This document shows positions 19,994 to 28,463 of a DNA stretch of 64,000 bases, one piece after another (position 1 is the stretch's first letter; the number at the start of each line of letters is the position of its first letter). The notes beneath the pieces are model-generated. The model ran no database searches. It saw only the letters and a program-made list of their open reading frames with translations, and was not told where the DNA came from. The position numbers were made by a program, and so were the translations under genes. The DNA is taken from NCBI GenBank assembly GCA_000421065.1, contig ATWD01000001.1:1728001-1792000 (forward strand), in the 5' to 3' direction. Origin of the DNA: Acidobacteriaceae bacterium TAA 166 (GTDB taxonomy: Bacteria; Acidobacteriota; Terriglobia; Terriglobales; Acidobacteriaceae).

Positions 19994-20337
19994 AGACCTT
20001 ACGATTGCCTGGAGCGCGTGAAGCGAGGCAGTGGTGCGGTTTTTCCTGCTTGCCGCTCATAGATGAGTAAGATGCAAAGGATAGTCAGGCTGGATACTGG
20101 AGTCATCTCATCCCCCGTGAAACCCTCTATCCTGAAGGGCCGCGCAAAGACTCGCTTGCTTCGTGGAATGAAACACATACGAACAGAGCCTCTTCACGCT
20201 AGATCTGATCGAGAATCCCTCCAGTATGGCTCAATGACCTCGACTGAGTGATTGACCTGTGGCTAGCTATCTCTTCGGAAGGTTATCTGTTCTGTGTGAT
20301 CGGCTCTGAACCGATAGTCCTTTTTGGTTCGCCGTCG
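19994..20337. other. 344-bp intergenic stretch, nothing recognised
   Basis: The region lies upstream of the anchored hypothetical gene and downstream of the Rrf2 gene. It should contain the promoter of the hypothetical gene. Short open frames here have no ribosome binding sites or recognisable motifs, and no clear repeat or hairpin was found. Confidence 0.5.
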
Positions 20338-20796
20338 CTAATCAAGAATGTTCACAAGACCTCTCGCGCCGGTCTCAGCAGAGTCTTTATCCGGCTTCGT
20401 AAGATCCGCAATGCTGATGCTGCTCAGTAAGCTCTTAATGCCGTCGTTGACACGACGTAGCGGCTCCTGAACCTTGCAGTGTCCTGCCATGTCGCAGCGA
20501 CCGTGTACAGACGTGCAGCTTGTGATGACCAGTGGGCCGTCGAGAGCGCAGATGACGTCGAAGGTGTTGATGTGCTGAGCGGATCGCGCCAACGTATAGC
20601 CGCCCATTGCGCCTTGATGAGAAGCAATTAGCTTGGCTCTGGTGAGAGATTGAAGCGTCTTCGCCAGCACAGGAAGCGGGATATCGTATGCGTCCGCAAT
20701 ATCTCTGGCAGAGTGAGTTCTGTTCTCGCCGGCATGTTCGGCCAAGTAGCGCATCGCCATCATGCCGTAATCGGTTCTCTTTGTAAGTTTCAACAT
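20338..20796 (-). CDS. Rrf2-family regulator with iron-sulfur cysteines
   Basis: A 152-residue Rrf2 winged-helix regulator of the IscR/NsrR type. The start LKLTKRTDYGMMAMRYLAEHA and the recognition region LPVLAKTLQSLTRAKLIASHQGAMGGYTLAR are typical. Three cysteines, C94, C101 and C107 (C-x6-C-x5-C), are placed as in IscR and NsrR, so a 2Fe-2S or 4Fe-4S cluster sensing iron-sulfur status, iron or nitric oxide is likely. Its AAGGAG lies at the end of the preceding 61-residue gene, six bases before the start codon's operon neighbour ends, so it is the last gene of the iron-uptake operon rather than part of a suf operon. Confidence 0.9.
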   Translation of the reverse strand: MLKLTKRTDYGMMAMRYLAEHAGENRTHSARDIADAYDIPLPVLAKTLQSLTRAKLIASHQGAMGGYTLARSAQHINTFDVICALDGPLVITSCTSVHGRCDMAGHCKVQEPLRRVNDGIKSLLSSISIADLTKPDKDSAETGARGLVNILD

Positions 20797-20802
20797 CGTC
20801 GT

Positions 20803-20988
20803 CTACTCCTTGCGGAGTGGCCTGTTGCACTTCCACGCGATGACCGCAAGCGGAATCGCCAGCGCGATCCAGGAAAGCTCGTCCCATAGACCGTCTCCAA
20901 ATAGAGCCGAGAGCAGGCCGTACAAGGTGATGACGGCGATCACTGCTGCCGCGCCGTAGACTTTGCGAAATGGAAACGAACGATTCAC
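20803..20988 (-). CDS. 61-residue two-helix membrane protein of the iron-uptake operon
   Basis: The small protein begins with GTG at 20988, overlapping the PepSY stop codon (GTGA), and ends six bases before the Rrf2 ATG. It has a basic N terminus (VNRSFPFRKVYG), two hydrophobic helices (about 11-30 and 39-53) separated by GDGLWDELSW, and a basic tail RPLRKE, predicting both ends in the cytoplasm. Small proteins of this kind commonly accompany TonB-receptor/PepSY pairs; their role is unknown. The overlap with the upstream stop and the coupling to Rrf2 support it as real. Confidence 0.75.
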   Translation of the reverse strand: MNRSFPFRKVYGAAAVIAVITLYGLLSALFGDGLWDELSWIALAIPLAVIAWKCNRPLRKE

Positions 20989-22151
20989 CGAGCAAGCGCC
21001 CCTGCGTGTTGGACTTCCAGACTCACAAGGCGGTCCAGTTCCCTTTCGACTGGGACTCTCCTGCGTGAGAGCCACAGATAGGTACCACTGACAAGCACAA
21101 CGATCAAAGCCACGTCGAAGAGCGCCCATATGATCTTGAGCGGCATGCCACCATAGTCGCCGAAGTGGAGGGGCCGTGATACCTCCAAGGCGCGGAGGTA
21201 CCACGGCAGGCCTTTGGCAGAGACGATCTGGCCGTTCTCCACGTCGACCAGTACCGGAGTGAAAAGCCGCGACGTGACAGGCGACTTGCCTCGAGTCCAG
21301 ACGGTGAAGTGCCGGGGACTGCCGTAGACTGAGTTGGGAAACGCCACAGAGCTCAGCTCGGCCCAGGGCAGCGCGGCCGAGACCTGCTTGACCGCGGCGC
21401 TCACCGATTCAACATGAGTCGGCGCCGGCTTACCGTGATAGGGCGCAAGGACCTGCGGTATGGTCTGTGCCCGCCATATAGCAAACAGTGGCGTGGAGAT
21501 GGCGTTCATCACGCCCGTGGCGCCAACGACCATCGCCCAGAGCAAGGTGACGATCCCGAGCATGTTGTGCAGATCGAACCACCGGGTCCGCGGAGCTGCG
21601 TCGCGGCGGTAGGTCCCAAAGGTCAGCCGCCGCATGAATGGGCCATAGACGAGCACTCCGGAGACGAGCGAGATCACGAAGGAGAGCGCCATCGTTGCCA
21701 TGACCAGCTCGCCGGGAAGGCCGAGGAAGAGAGCTTCATGCAGACGCAGACAGAACCCGAGGAAGGTCATTTTCCCATTGGGTACGCCAAGAACGGAACC
21801 GGTATGAAGGTCATAGATCACGGTTCGTATCTCGCCCGGCTTGGGCTTTTCGGATGGACTCATGTAGACGAAGACCCGGGGAGCGTCGTCGTCCCAATAC
21901 ACGCTGTAGGGATGAAGAGCCGGATACTTCGCCTGCGTCTCAGCGATCAGTTGATCGACGTTCGCCGTGGGAGCGTTTGCCGCAACGGACGCAGGCTCTG
22001 AATAGGGACTGAGATAATCGCCGATCTCGTCGTGGAAGACCAAAGGAAGCCCGGTGAGGCACGCCATCAGAAGGAATGCCGTGCAGATCAGGCTCGACCA
22101 CTTGTGGACGCGATACCAGGTGCGAACGGTTTGTGCTGTCAAAGATGCCAT
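20985..22151 (-). CDS. PepSY-associated transmembrane protein (iron-uptake reductase-like)
   Basis: The 388-residue product is a PepSY_TM protein with four transmembrane helices: about 15-37, 133-160 (VMATMALSFVISLVSGVLVYG), 183-210 and 355-375. Conserved histidines lie in helix regions (YRVHKWSSL, LRLHEALF, WFDLHNMLG and RPLHFGDYGG), the pattern of PiuB/FoxB-type proteins that are thought to reduce ferric-siderophores in the periplasm or inner membrane. GAGGAGGAACGT precedes the ATG at 22151. It sits 11 nt after the TonB receptor gene and overlaps the next small gene. Confidence 0.9.
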   Translation of the reverse strand: MASLTAQTVRTWYRVHKWSSLICTAFLLMACLTGLPLVFHDEIGDYLSPYSEPASVAANAPTANVDQLIAETQAKYPALHPYSVYWDDDAPRVFVYMSPSEKPKPGEIRTVIYDLHTGSVLGVPNGKMTFLGFCLRLHEALFLGLPGELVMATMALSFVISLVSGVLVYGPFMRRLTFGTYRRDAAPRTRWFDLHNMLGIVTLLWAMVVGATGVMNAISTPLFAIWRAQTIPQVLAPYHGKPAPTHVESVSAAVKQVSAALPWAELSSVAFPNSVYGSPRHFTVWTRGKSPVTSRLFTPVLVDVENGQIVSAKGLPWYLRALEVSRPLHFGDYGGMPLKIIWALFDVALIVVLVSGTYLWLSRRRVPVERELDRLVSLEVQHAGALAR

Positions 22152-22162
22152 ACGTTCCTCCT

Positions 22163-24634
22163 CTAAAAGTTCACCGTGGTCGACAGAGTCACGGACCGCG
22201 GGGTTCCCATGCTCAGGCCACTGACGCCTGCCGACGACCAGTAGCTGCGGTCCAGAATGTTGCCGGCATTGGCGCGAAAGGCGACGCTCTTGCCGGCGAT
22301 CGTGGATAGGTAGCGGGCTCCCATGTCGAACCGTCCCCACCCACCGATTCGCTGCGTATTGGCCTGATCGTAGTACTGAGAACTGGTGTAGATCGACCGC
22401 GCGGTCAGCGTAAACCCGCGTAAGAACGGAGTGTCCCATTCGCCGCCGAGGTTGAATTGTGCTTTCGGCGCATTAGGGGCGGGATGGCCGTCGTAGGTCC
22501 CGCCCGTTGTATGCGTGAGGACGCCATCCAGTCCCATCACGCCTCCGAGCAGACGAAAGCCCCGGACGACTTCGCCGGCGGTATTGAATTCAACGCCGCG
22601 ATTGCGCTGTTGACCATTGAGCAGGTAGGTGTTGGCTGTCGCATCGATGATCGCGCTCGGCTGGGTGATCTGAAACAAGTCCAGAGTCGTCAGGAACCGT
22701 CCCCAGTCGTACTTGGCGCCTACCTCATACTGCGTCGATTTGTAGGGCGGGAAGATCTGGTTGGCGTTGGCATAGTTCGCAGCCACAATGGTGCCCTGCT
22801 GCAAACCCTGAATGAAGTTGGCATAGATCGAGGTATTCCGCCAGGGCTTTGCGAGTATGCCAACTGCTGGCGTGTACGCGTCCTTGTCGTAGCTCGTGGT
22901 AACTGCCCCGGTCAAAAGGTTGAAGCTCTTGGTCCCCACTTGCTGCCGGCGCCCACCGAGGATCAGCTGTATGCGGTCGTGTAGAACGGACAGCGTATCG
23001 CCGAGGGCGACGCTCGATAGGTTCGTCGCAGAGGCCTTTCCCCAAACAAGAGAGGGGAACGTGGGTTGCGGGACAAAATTCGGCTTATAGAGGTTCGAGT
23101 TAATGGAGTAGGTAGCAATCCCGCCGGTCGCTGGGTTCGCCTCGTATCCGCCTCCGGCGAAAAAGCGTGTGGCGCTGAAAGACAGCTCCTGTCGGATCGG
23201 GCCGGTCGTGATCTTGCCGCGTACGCCACCTTGCTCCGTATTGTTCCGCGTGTACTGGGGGTAGTCGTAGACCACCTCGGTAAAGTCGCCAGCCGCGTTG
23301 GTGATGGAAGGGTTCGAGAACTGGAAGAAGGCCTTGTTCTGGTGGATGCCGGCTCCGCCGTAGGCCGTCCATCCCTTCCATAGATCCACTTCGCCGCTCA
23401 CCATGCTGTACGGATCGCTGGGCGTGGAATAGCTCCAGGGCTGCGTCCAGTTGGATGTGTTGTTCGGCACACGGGGCACAGGCACACCGGTGGGGAGGAA
23501 GACCGGGCGCAACGAAGCGATGTTGTTCTGGTATTGATATCCGAGGTCCGCTGACAACCGAACGCGCTCAGTACGGTAGTCCAGGGCGAGTGCTCCGTTG
23601 GTCAGCTTCAGGGACTGCCGCTCAGTAGGCGTGCTGCCATTGCTGTAGGCGCCATTGAACCGGATGCCGAACTGCTTGCTTGCGCCGAAGCGGCGGCTGG
23701 TATCGACCTGTCCTCCGAACTGGGTATTCGAGTAGTAGTTGAACGTAACGCTTGCGAGGTGCTCGTCATCGGCGCGCTTCGGGACGATGTTGATGATGCC
23801 GCCGATGCTGCCCTGGGGCGGCAGGCCGTTGAGGAAGGCGCTCGGTCCATGCAGGATCTCGACACGCTCAGCGTAGTTGATGCTGGCCGAATGCGGCAGC
23901 ACGATTCCGAACAGCCCGTTCATCGAGACATCCCAACCCGACACCGAGAACCCGCGGATGTAGAAGGACGGCGCGTACGAGTTCTCCCAGTTGGTACGAA
24001 CCGAGGGATCGTTCACGACCAGATCCGCAAGGCCTCGCGCCTGCTGGTTCTGGATGAGGGTTGCTGTATAGCTGGTCTCATTAAACGGTGTATCCATGAC
24101 GCTTCGGTTGCCGAGCAGACCGAGACTTCCTTCGTTCGCAATCTGGCCGCCGGGATACTCGGTGCCTCCATTGACCGTTACGGTCTGCGATGCACTTCCG
24201 ACTTCCAGATGCACATCGAGTGCCAGGGCCTGTGCCGACTCGATCGTGACGTCCTTCCGCTCATAGTGCTTGAATCCCGGAGCATCCACTGCGAGGGTGT
24301 ATTTTCCGGGTGGAACATGGGGCACGCTGTAGATGCCGGTATCGTTGCTTGTGCTCTTCCACGTCGCTCCGGTTCGTTGGCTGGTTAGCGTGATTTCTGC
24401 GTGCTGGATGGCCGCGCCGGAGGAATCGGTGATCAGGCCGCTCATGGCCGCGTTCTGCGCGTGGAGCATCGTAACCGAGAACACCAGGGCACATAGAACC
24501 AGGCAGAAAGAAAGCACACTGCTCCGTGCGGGTCTCGCCGCATTTCGCAGAAACGTAAACTGAGGAAACACCATTGATATCGTCGCCTTTCCATTCTTGA
24601 GGTCGATCTCCATGCACAACGCCTGCTTCGCCAA
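22163..24634 (-). CDS. TonB-dependent siderophore-type receptor with carboxypeptidase-regulatory-like domain
   Basis: An 823-residue outer-membrane receptor. A signal peptide is centred on SSVLSFCLVLCALVFSVTMLHAQ. An Ig-like carboxypeptidase-regulatory domain follows (about 62-145: SGLITDSSGAAIQHAEITL..VPPGKYTLAVDAPGFK), then the plug (about 160-310, with DLVVNDPSVRTNWENSYAPSFYIRGF and VEILHGPSAFLNGLPPQG) and a beta-barrel ending in phenylalanine. The plug motifs are those of siderophore receptors. No STN signalling domain is present. Start is uncertain: ATGs at 24634, 24613 and 24574 all keep the signal peptide. It is followed by PepSY, a small membrane protein and Rrf2. Confidence 0.92.
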   Translation of the reverse strand: MAKQALCMEIDLKNGKATISMVFPQFTFLRNAARPARSSVLSFCLVLCALVFSVTMLHAQNAAMSGLITDSSGAAIQHAEITLTSQRTGATWKSTSNDTGIYSVPHVPPGKYTLAVDAPGFKHYERKDVTIESAQALALDVHLEVGSASQTVTVNGGTEYPGGQIANEGSLGLLGNRSVMDTPFNETSYTATLIQNQQARGLADLVVNDPSVRTNWENSYAPSFYIRGFSVSGWDVSMNGLFGIVLPHSASINYAERVEILHGPSAFLNGLPPQGSIGGIINIVPKRADDEHLASVTFNYYSNTQFGGQVDTSRRFGASKQFGIRFNGAYSNGSTPTERQSLKLTNGALALDYRTERVRLSADLGYQYQNNIASLRPVFLPTGVPVPRVPNNTSNWTQPWSYSTPSDPYSMVSGEVDLWKGWTAYGGAGIHQNKAFFQFSNPSITNAAGDFTEVVYDYPQYTRNNTEQGGVRGKITTGPIRQELSFSATRFFAGGGYEANPATGGIATYSINSNLYKPNFVPQPTFPSLVWGKASATNLSSVALGDTLSVLHDRIQLILGGRRQQVGTKSFNLLTGAVTTSYDKDAYTPAVGILAKPWRNTSIYANFIQGLQQGTIVAANYANANQIFPPYKSTQYEVGAKYDWGRFLTTLDLFQITQPSAIIDATANTYLLNGQQRNRGVEFNTAGEVVRGFRLLGGVMGLDGVLTHTTGGTYDGHPAPNAPKAQFNLGGEWDTPFLRGFTLTARSIYTSSQYYDQANTQRIGGWGRFDMGARYLSTIAGKSVAFRANAGNILDRSYWSSAGVSGLSMGTPRSVTLSTTVNF

Positions 24635-24754
24635 AGACAGAACTGTGCATGCCAGAGGGAACCGCTCAAAGTGCGATTTATCCCTCTGTTCAGGAAACGA
24701 TTGGGAAAGGACGATATTCCAAAATTGTGGAAAAGTTTTTTGCGGAGGATTCCT

Positions 24755-26245
24755 CTAGCGTCTCGCGAGAAGTCGTTTCGTGCGGGTAACTGCTTGAGCA
24801 AGCTGGAGATTGCTCTTCTCCTGCCCCATGAAGGTCATCTCGTGGACCAGCGTATAGAGCTGCATCGCCTGACCACGGCTAAGAGTCGATCCTGCTTGCG
24901 CGATCGGGCCAGTCAGTGGAGCAAGCCGAGCGGCCAGCGATAATGTGTCCAGTCGCATCGCATTGGCGAGCTCAGCAGCCGCACGTTCCAAACTCGGCTC
25001 TTCTTCCGAGGAAGAGAGGCGGGAGTGCAGCACCAGAAGCGCATCCCGTGTCCTCGCCTCGCCCACGATCCGGCGCGTGAGCATGTCCAGATCGTTCTGG
25101 AACTGCTGGCGGGCCGGTTCATCGGAGGGGAAAAGGTTCTTCAGTTGCTCATACGCGAGAGGGACGCCATCGCCCTGATAGGACTCCCATGGCAAGGGCT
25201 TTCGCTGCTCCTGCTGCTCCGCTTCAGTCAGCACGGAGACGCGGACATGCAGCATCGTCTGGACCGCGTCGTTGAGCGCAGTCCTGTCAGCTTCCGTGGG
25301 AACTATGCCCCAAACCAGAACCGAGTTATGGCCACGCTCGACAGCAAGCAGAATGTTCCTGTCGAGTTGCGCTTCATGCAGCGCCAGGCGCACCCGCGCT
25401 TCTGTCACATCCAGAGGATCAATGATGGAAGAGGATGCGAAATTCTCTGTGGTGCTCTTCTGCTCCGCTTGCGAGAGGGAAGCCGTGCGCGTAGCGATCT
25501 CTTCCGCTGCATGATCTTCGTCTACGTCGATCTTCATCGGCGCCTCACCGGCGAACTCAAAGTGCGCCGATATCGGTTGATAGTCTGCAGAGCGCAGCTC
25601 TAAGCTGGCCTCACGCAGACTCCCCTCGTCCGTAAGGGTATTGACCATAATCGAGTCCACTGTCTTGACAATGGAGTCCTGCTTTTTTGTAAGAGAATGA
25701 CGCCACTGCTGGAAGCTCTCTGCTGAAAGCAGACTGTTCCACCGGCGTCCGGCGGAGCTGAGGTTGCTTGAGACCTTTTCGCAGAAATCCGGTGACCCGG
25801 TGGAGGAGTACCTGAGCTGGCCGCTGTCTGATGCAAGGGCAACATTACATGCGAATGGACCGCTCTGCACCTTCAGAAAGCGGACAGAATTTCTGTCTCT
25901 AGCCTGCTCCTGAACGGCTTTGGTCAGCAGCGACTCTGCGCGCGCCGCGGGCGTCCACTGCGTCAGACTGGTGAAGACAAGAGCGCAGACGACGACCATT
26001 GCCGTCGTTCCCATGACGGCGCGGGACTTGAATATCTGTTGCGATCCGGCTTGTTTCCTTCTCCGCTCGGCCTCGGCATCGACCTTAGCAACCCGCCCAA
26101 ACATCGCATCGGCATCTGCTACCTTGTTTTGGCACGCAGAACATTCTTTGAGGTGCAACTCGATGATCTTCGCTTCCGGATCGGTCAGTTCCCCGGTCTG
26201 CCACAAAAGCAGGTCGTCGATCCGTGGATGCTCAGAGGTGATCAT
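24755..26245 (-). CDS. Zinc-binding anti-sigma factor-like membrane protein
   Basis: The 496-residue product has an N-terminal ZAS/zf-HC2 motif, H-x3-C-x2-C (LHLKECSACQNKV, about 31-42), a single transmembrane helix at about 76-95, and a long extracytoplasmic domain (about 96-496) with repeated helical segments. This is the layout of anti-sigma factors that hold an ECF sigma at the membrane until a periplasmic signal arrives. The start codon overlaps the stop of the sigma gene (ATGA), giving coupled translation. The large outer domain has no recognised family. It lies upstream of the TonB receptor by 120 nt. Confidence 0.82.
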   Translation of the reverse strand: MITSEHPRIDDLLLWQTGELTDPEAKIIELHLKECSACQNKVADADAMFGRVAKVDAEAERRRKQAGSQQIFKSRAVMGTTAMVVVCALVFTSLTQWTPAARAESLLTKAVQEQARDRNSVRFLKVQSGPFACNVALASDSGQLRYSSTGSPDFCEKVSSNLSSAGRRWNSLLSAESFQQWRHSLTKKQDSIVKTVDSIMVNTLTDEGSLREASLELRSADYQPISAHFEFAGEAPMKIDVDEDHAAEEIATRTASLSQAEQKSTTENFASSSIIDPLDVTEARVRLALHEAQLDRNILLAVERGHNSVLVWGIVPTEADRTALNDAVQTMLHVRVSVLTEAEQQEQRKPLPWESYQGDGVPLAYEQLKNLFPSDEPARQQFQNDLDMLTRRIVGEARTRDALLVLHSRLSSSEEEPSLERAAAELANAMRLDTLSLAARLAPLTGPIAQAGSTLSRGQAMQLYTLVHEMTFMGQEKSNLQLAQAVTRTKRLLARR

Positions 26246-26820
26246 GCTTGCTCAGGATTATCGGATACTCTGAGCGCCTGCTGCAACGATGCGAGCGCCG
26301 TGCTCACAGCGTAGACTGCGCTTCTTCTGCTGATGCTGAGGGCGTCGGCGGCCTCGTCATAGGTATACCCCTGACTCCGCAGCAGAATGCACTGCTGCTC
26401 GCGTACAGTTAGTTGGGCGAGAGCATGGGTGAGAATTGCGTACTCCTGCTGCGCCTCGAGCTGGGCAAGAATGCTCTTGCCTGGAGCGGCGATCGACTCT
26501 TCCCACTCCTTCCAGCGCTCCGCCGGAGCAAGCATCTCTCGCTTGCTGCGGCGATAGCGCGATACGGCGAGGTTCTTCGCACATGTCACGAGCCAGGGAA
26601 ACAACGATCCTGCAGCAACTCCTCTTACCGGTCGCTCATAGGCGTTGAGAAATACCTGCTGAGTCACGTCCTCAGCCTCGGCGACGTTGACGCCGGAGTG
26701 CAGAAGCAGACGAAGGATGTCGTGCCGGCGATCGGTGTAGATCGATTCCAGATCCACAGCATGTTGCAGCAAGTCCTTTTCGGACAGATTCACCGCGACA
26801 AATGGGCTGGTCGAAGACAT
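26242..26820 (-). CDS. ECF RNA polymerase sigma factor
   Basis: A 192-residue ECF sigma. Region 2 is seen in LESIYTDRRHDILRLLLHSGVNVAEAEDVTQQVFLNAYER and LFPWLVTCAKNLAVSRYRRSKRE; region 4 in ALAQLTVREQQCILLRSQGYTYDEAADALSISRRSAVYAVSTALASLQQAL. The frame is open up to a GTG at 26874; the ATG at 26820 (MSSTSPFVA) is taken as start because the added 18 residues look unlike sigma N termini. It overlaps the anti-sigma gene. Target promoters are unknown, but the downstream iron-uptake genes are natural candidates. Confidence 0.88.
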   Translation of the reverse strand: MSSTSPFVAVNLSEKDLLQHAVDLESIYTDRRHDILRLLLHSGVNVAEAEDVTQQVFLNAYERPVRGVAAGSLFPWLVTCAKNLAVSRYRRSKREMLAPAERWKEWEESIAAPGKSILAQLEAQQEYAILTHALAQLTVREQQCILLRSQGYTYDEAADALSISRRSAVYAVSTALASLQQALRVSDNPEQA

Positions 26821-27413
26821 GGGAGAAGTCAACGGCTCCTTTTCGAGAGAGAAGGGGAAGCATCCCCTGCGCACACTCCCACGAGGTATTTCGCTTGCTT
26901 CGCTCGGATGGGGAGAGGTTCTCTATTCATGCACAGCCTTCTTCTGATGAGGCTGGTACAAACGATGCCCCATCATCTTCTTTCAGATTTCGGGTCTCCA
27001 CAGCCTCTGGGATTCGCCAAAAGACACGCTGGAAGCCACTCGATCAAGTGAACATATTTAAAATACGACAATGTTGGTCGTATATCAACTTCGTCCCATG
27101 GTATCCGCAATGGAAACCCTGGATCTGAGAGGAAGCTTGATGGGTTTCGTGGGTCTTCTCTCGAAGAAGTCGGTCAAGTGAATGGATCGTTTTGCGCAAC
27201 GACCATGCTGACACGCCTGAGCAGGCGGACGCGGGGCGCGGTTGCTTACCAGTAGCCGCAGCAAACTTTCGACTGAGGGAAGAAATCGCACGAGCTGATT
27301 GACGCGGCTTCCAACGATTCGGTCTGTGTGGCCCGTGACGCCGAACGAGTTGTCTCAACAAACCGTATAACATGGTCTGTCGTTCTTCATTTGCCAGCTT
27401 TGGGGAGGAGCAG
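26821..27413. other. 593-bp region between divergent sigma and AraC genes
   Basis: No gene is supported. One candidate operator is an inverted repeat ATACGAC (27063-27069) / GTCGTAT (27077-27083) with a 7-nt spacer. The remaining short open frames lack ribosome binding sites. Both promoters should lie here. Confidence 0.45.
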
Positions 27414-28292
27414 ATGGGAATCGAGACCATGGGCGATCGAAGGCGCGACACCTGCCAGGTGCACGGAAGAAGCGTCGAAACACCGGGTATTGTCGTCGAG
27501 CGACGAACGAACGGAGCGGGTACGCATCCCGCACAAGCCTATCCCTGCAACGAACTGATCGTCATGTTGAGCGGCCAGGCGCTCGTGCGGCGTTCGGGTG
27601 AGGGCGTTCAGGAGCAATGCCTCGCCCGAGCCGGCACCGCCTGGACGGGTCCGATCGGCTTCTACGAAAAGGCCGTGCTCTCCGACCCGATCGACTGCGT
27701 CCATTTGTGCCTTCCCTCCGGGTTGATGGACCGGAGTGCCCTGGTCGACTTCGACATCGACCCCAGTAGGATCCAGATTTCGTTCGCAGGAGGGTTCGTC
27801 GATCGCCTCATCCAGGACTTGGCGCACACCTTCTGGAGCCTGTCCGAAGAACGGCCTCATCCCGTCGACCGATTGCTCGTGGACGGCTTGACCTCCACGC
27901 TTGTCGCACACCTGATCAGGAACTATACAATCGACCGCTGGAAGCCCAAGCCGATGCCCCGAGCGCTCGACGCGCAGCGGCTCAAGCGAGTCCTGGACTA
28001 TATTGACGCTAACCTGGGCAAGCCGCTTACACTCGATCAGCTTGCTGCCGAGGCATGCCTCAGTCCCTTCCACTTTTCGCGCCTCTTCCAGCAAGCCATC
28101 GGTCTTTCACCGCAGCGCTATGTCGCCGACCAGCGGGTGCAGGCGGCCAAGCGTGCACTGGCATCGGAGCATGCGTCGCTCTTCGAGATCGCGCTCGATA
28201 TCGGCTTCGGATCGCTTGACAACTTTATCCGGGTCTTCCGCAAGAGCACCGGCACAACGCCAGCCCGGTATCGGCGACGGGTCTGCGACTAA
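27414..28292 (+). CDS. AraC-family transcriptional regulator
   Basis: A 292-residue AraC/XylS regulator. The N-terminal two thirds is a cupin-type sensor domain (PCNELIVMLSGQALVRRSG). The C-terminal 100 residues hold two helix-turn-helices: KPLTLDQLAAEACLSPFHFSRLFQQAIGLSPQRYV and SLFEIALDIGFGSLDNFIRVFRKSTGTTPARYRRR. The ATG at 27414 has GGGAGGAGCAG in front. It lies 171 bp upstream of, and in line with, an aldo/keto reductase - SRPBCC - formate dehydrogenase - aldo/keto reductase set that it probably controls. Confidence 0.9.
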   Translation: MGIETMGDRRRDTCQVHGRSVETPGIVVERRTNGAGTHPAQAYPCNELIVMLSGQALVRRSGEGVQEQCLARAGTAWTGPIGFYEKAVLSDPIDCVHLCLPSGLMDRSALVDFDIDPSRIQISFAGGFVDRLIQDLAHTFWSLSEERPHPVDRLLVDGLTSTLVAHLIRNYTIDRWKPKPMPRALDAQRLKRVLDYIDANLGKPLTLDQLAAEACLSPFHFSRLFQQAIGLSPQRYVADQRVQAAKRALASEHASLFEIALDIGFGSLDNFIRVFRKSTGTTPARYRRRVCD

Positions 28293-28463
28293 AGCAGGAT
28301 TCACAGCCAGAGCAAGATACGTCGAAAACTTAGCAAGAACTGCCGAGACTTGTTGGCCTCTCTTCCGCTAGTTTCATCGGCAGGTGCTTGGATTCGGCAT
28401 CGCCACATGTGCGCCCTCTCGAATACAGCCCCGCAACCTTGTATTTCCGGATCCGGAGGTCGT

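Noticed and set aside
20338-20796. Rrf2 gene as the first gene of a suf operon
   Set aside because: The flanking genes are an iron-uptake set and an unrelated anchored protein; no SufB, SufC, SufD or SufS is present.
24755-26820. FecI-FecR type iron signalling
   Set aside because: The receptor lacks the STN domain and the anti-sigma has no FecR domain.
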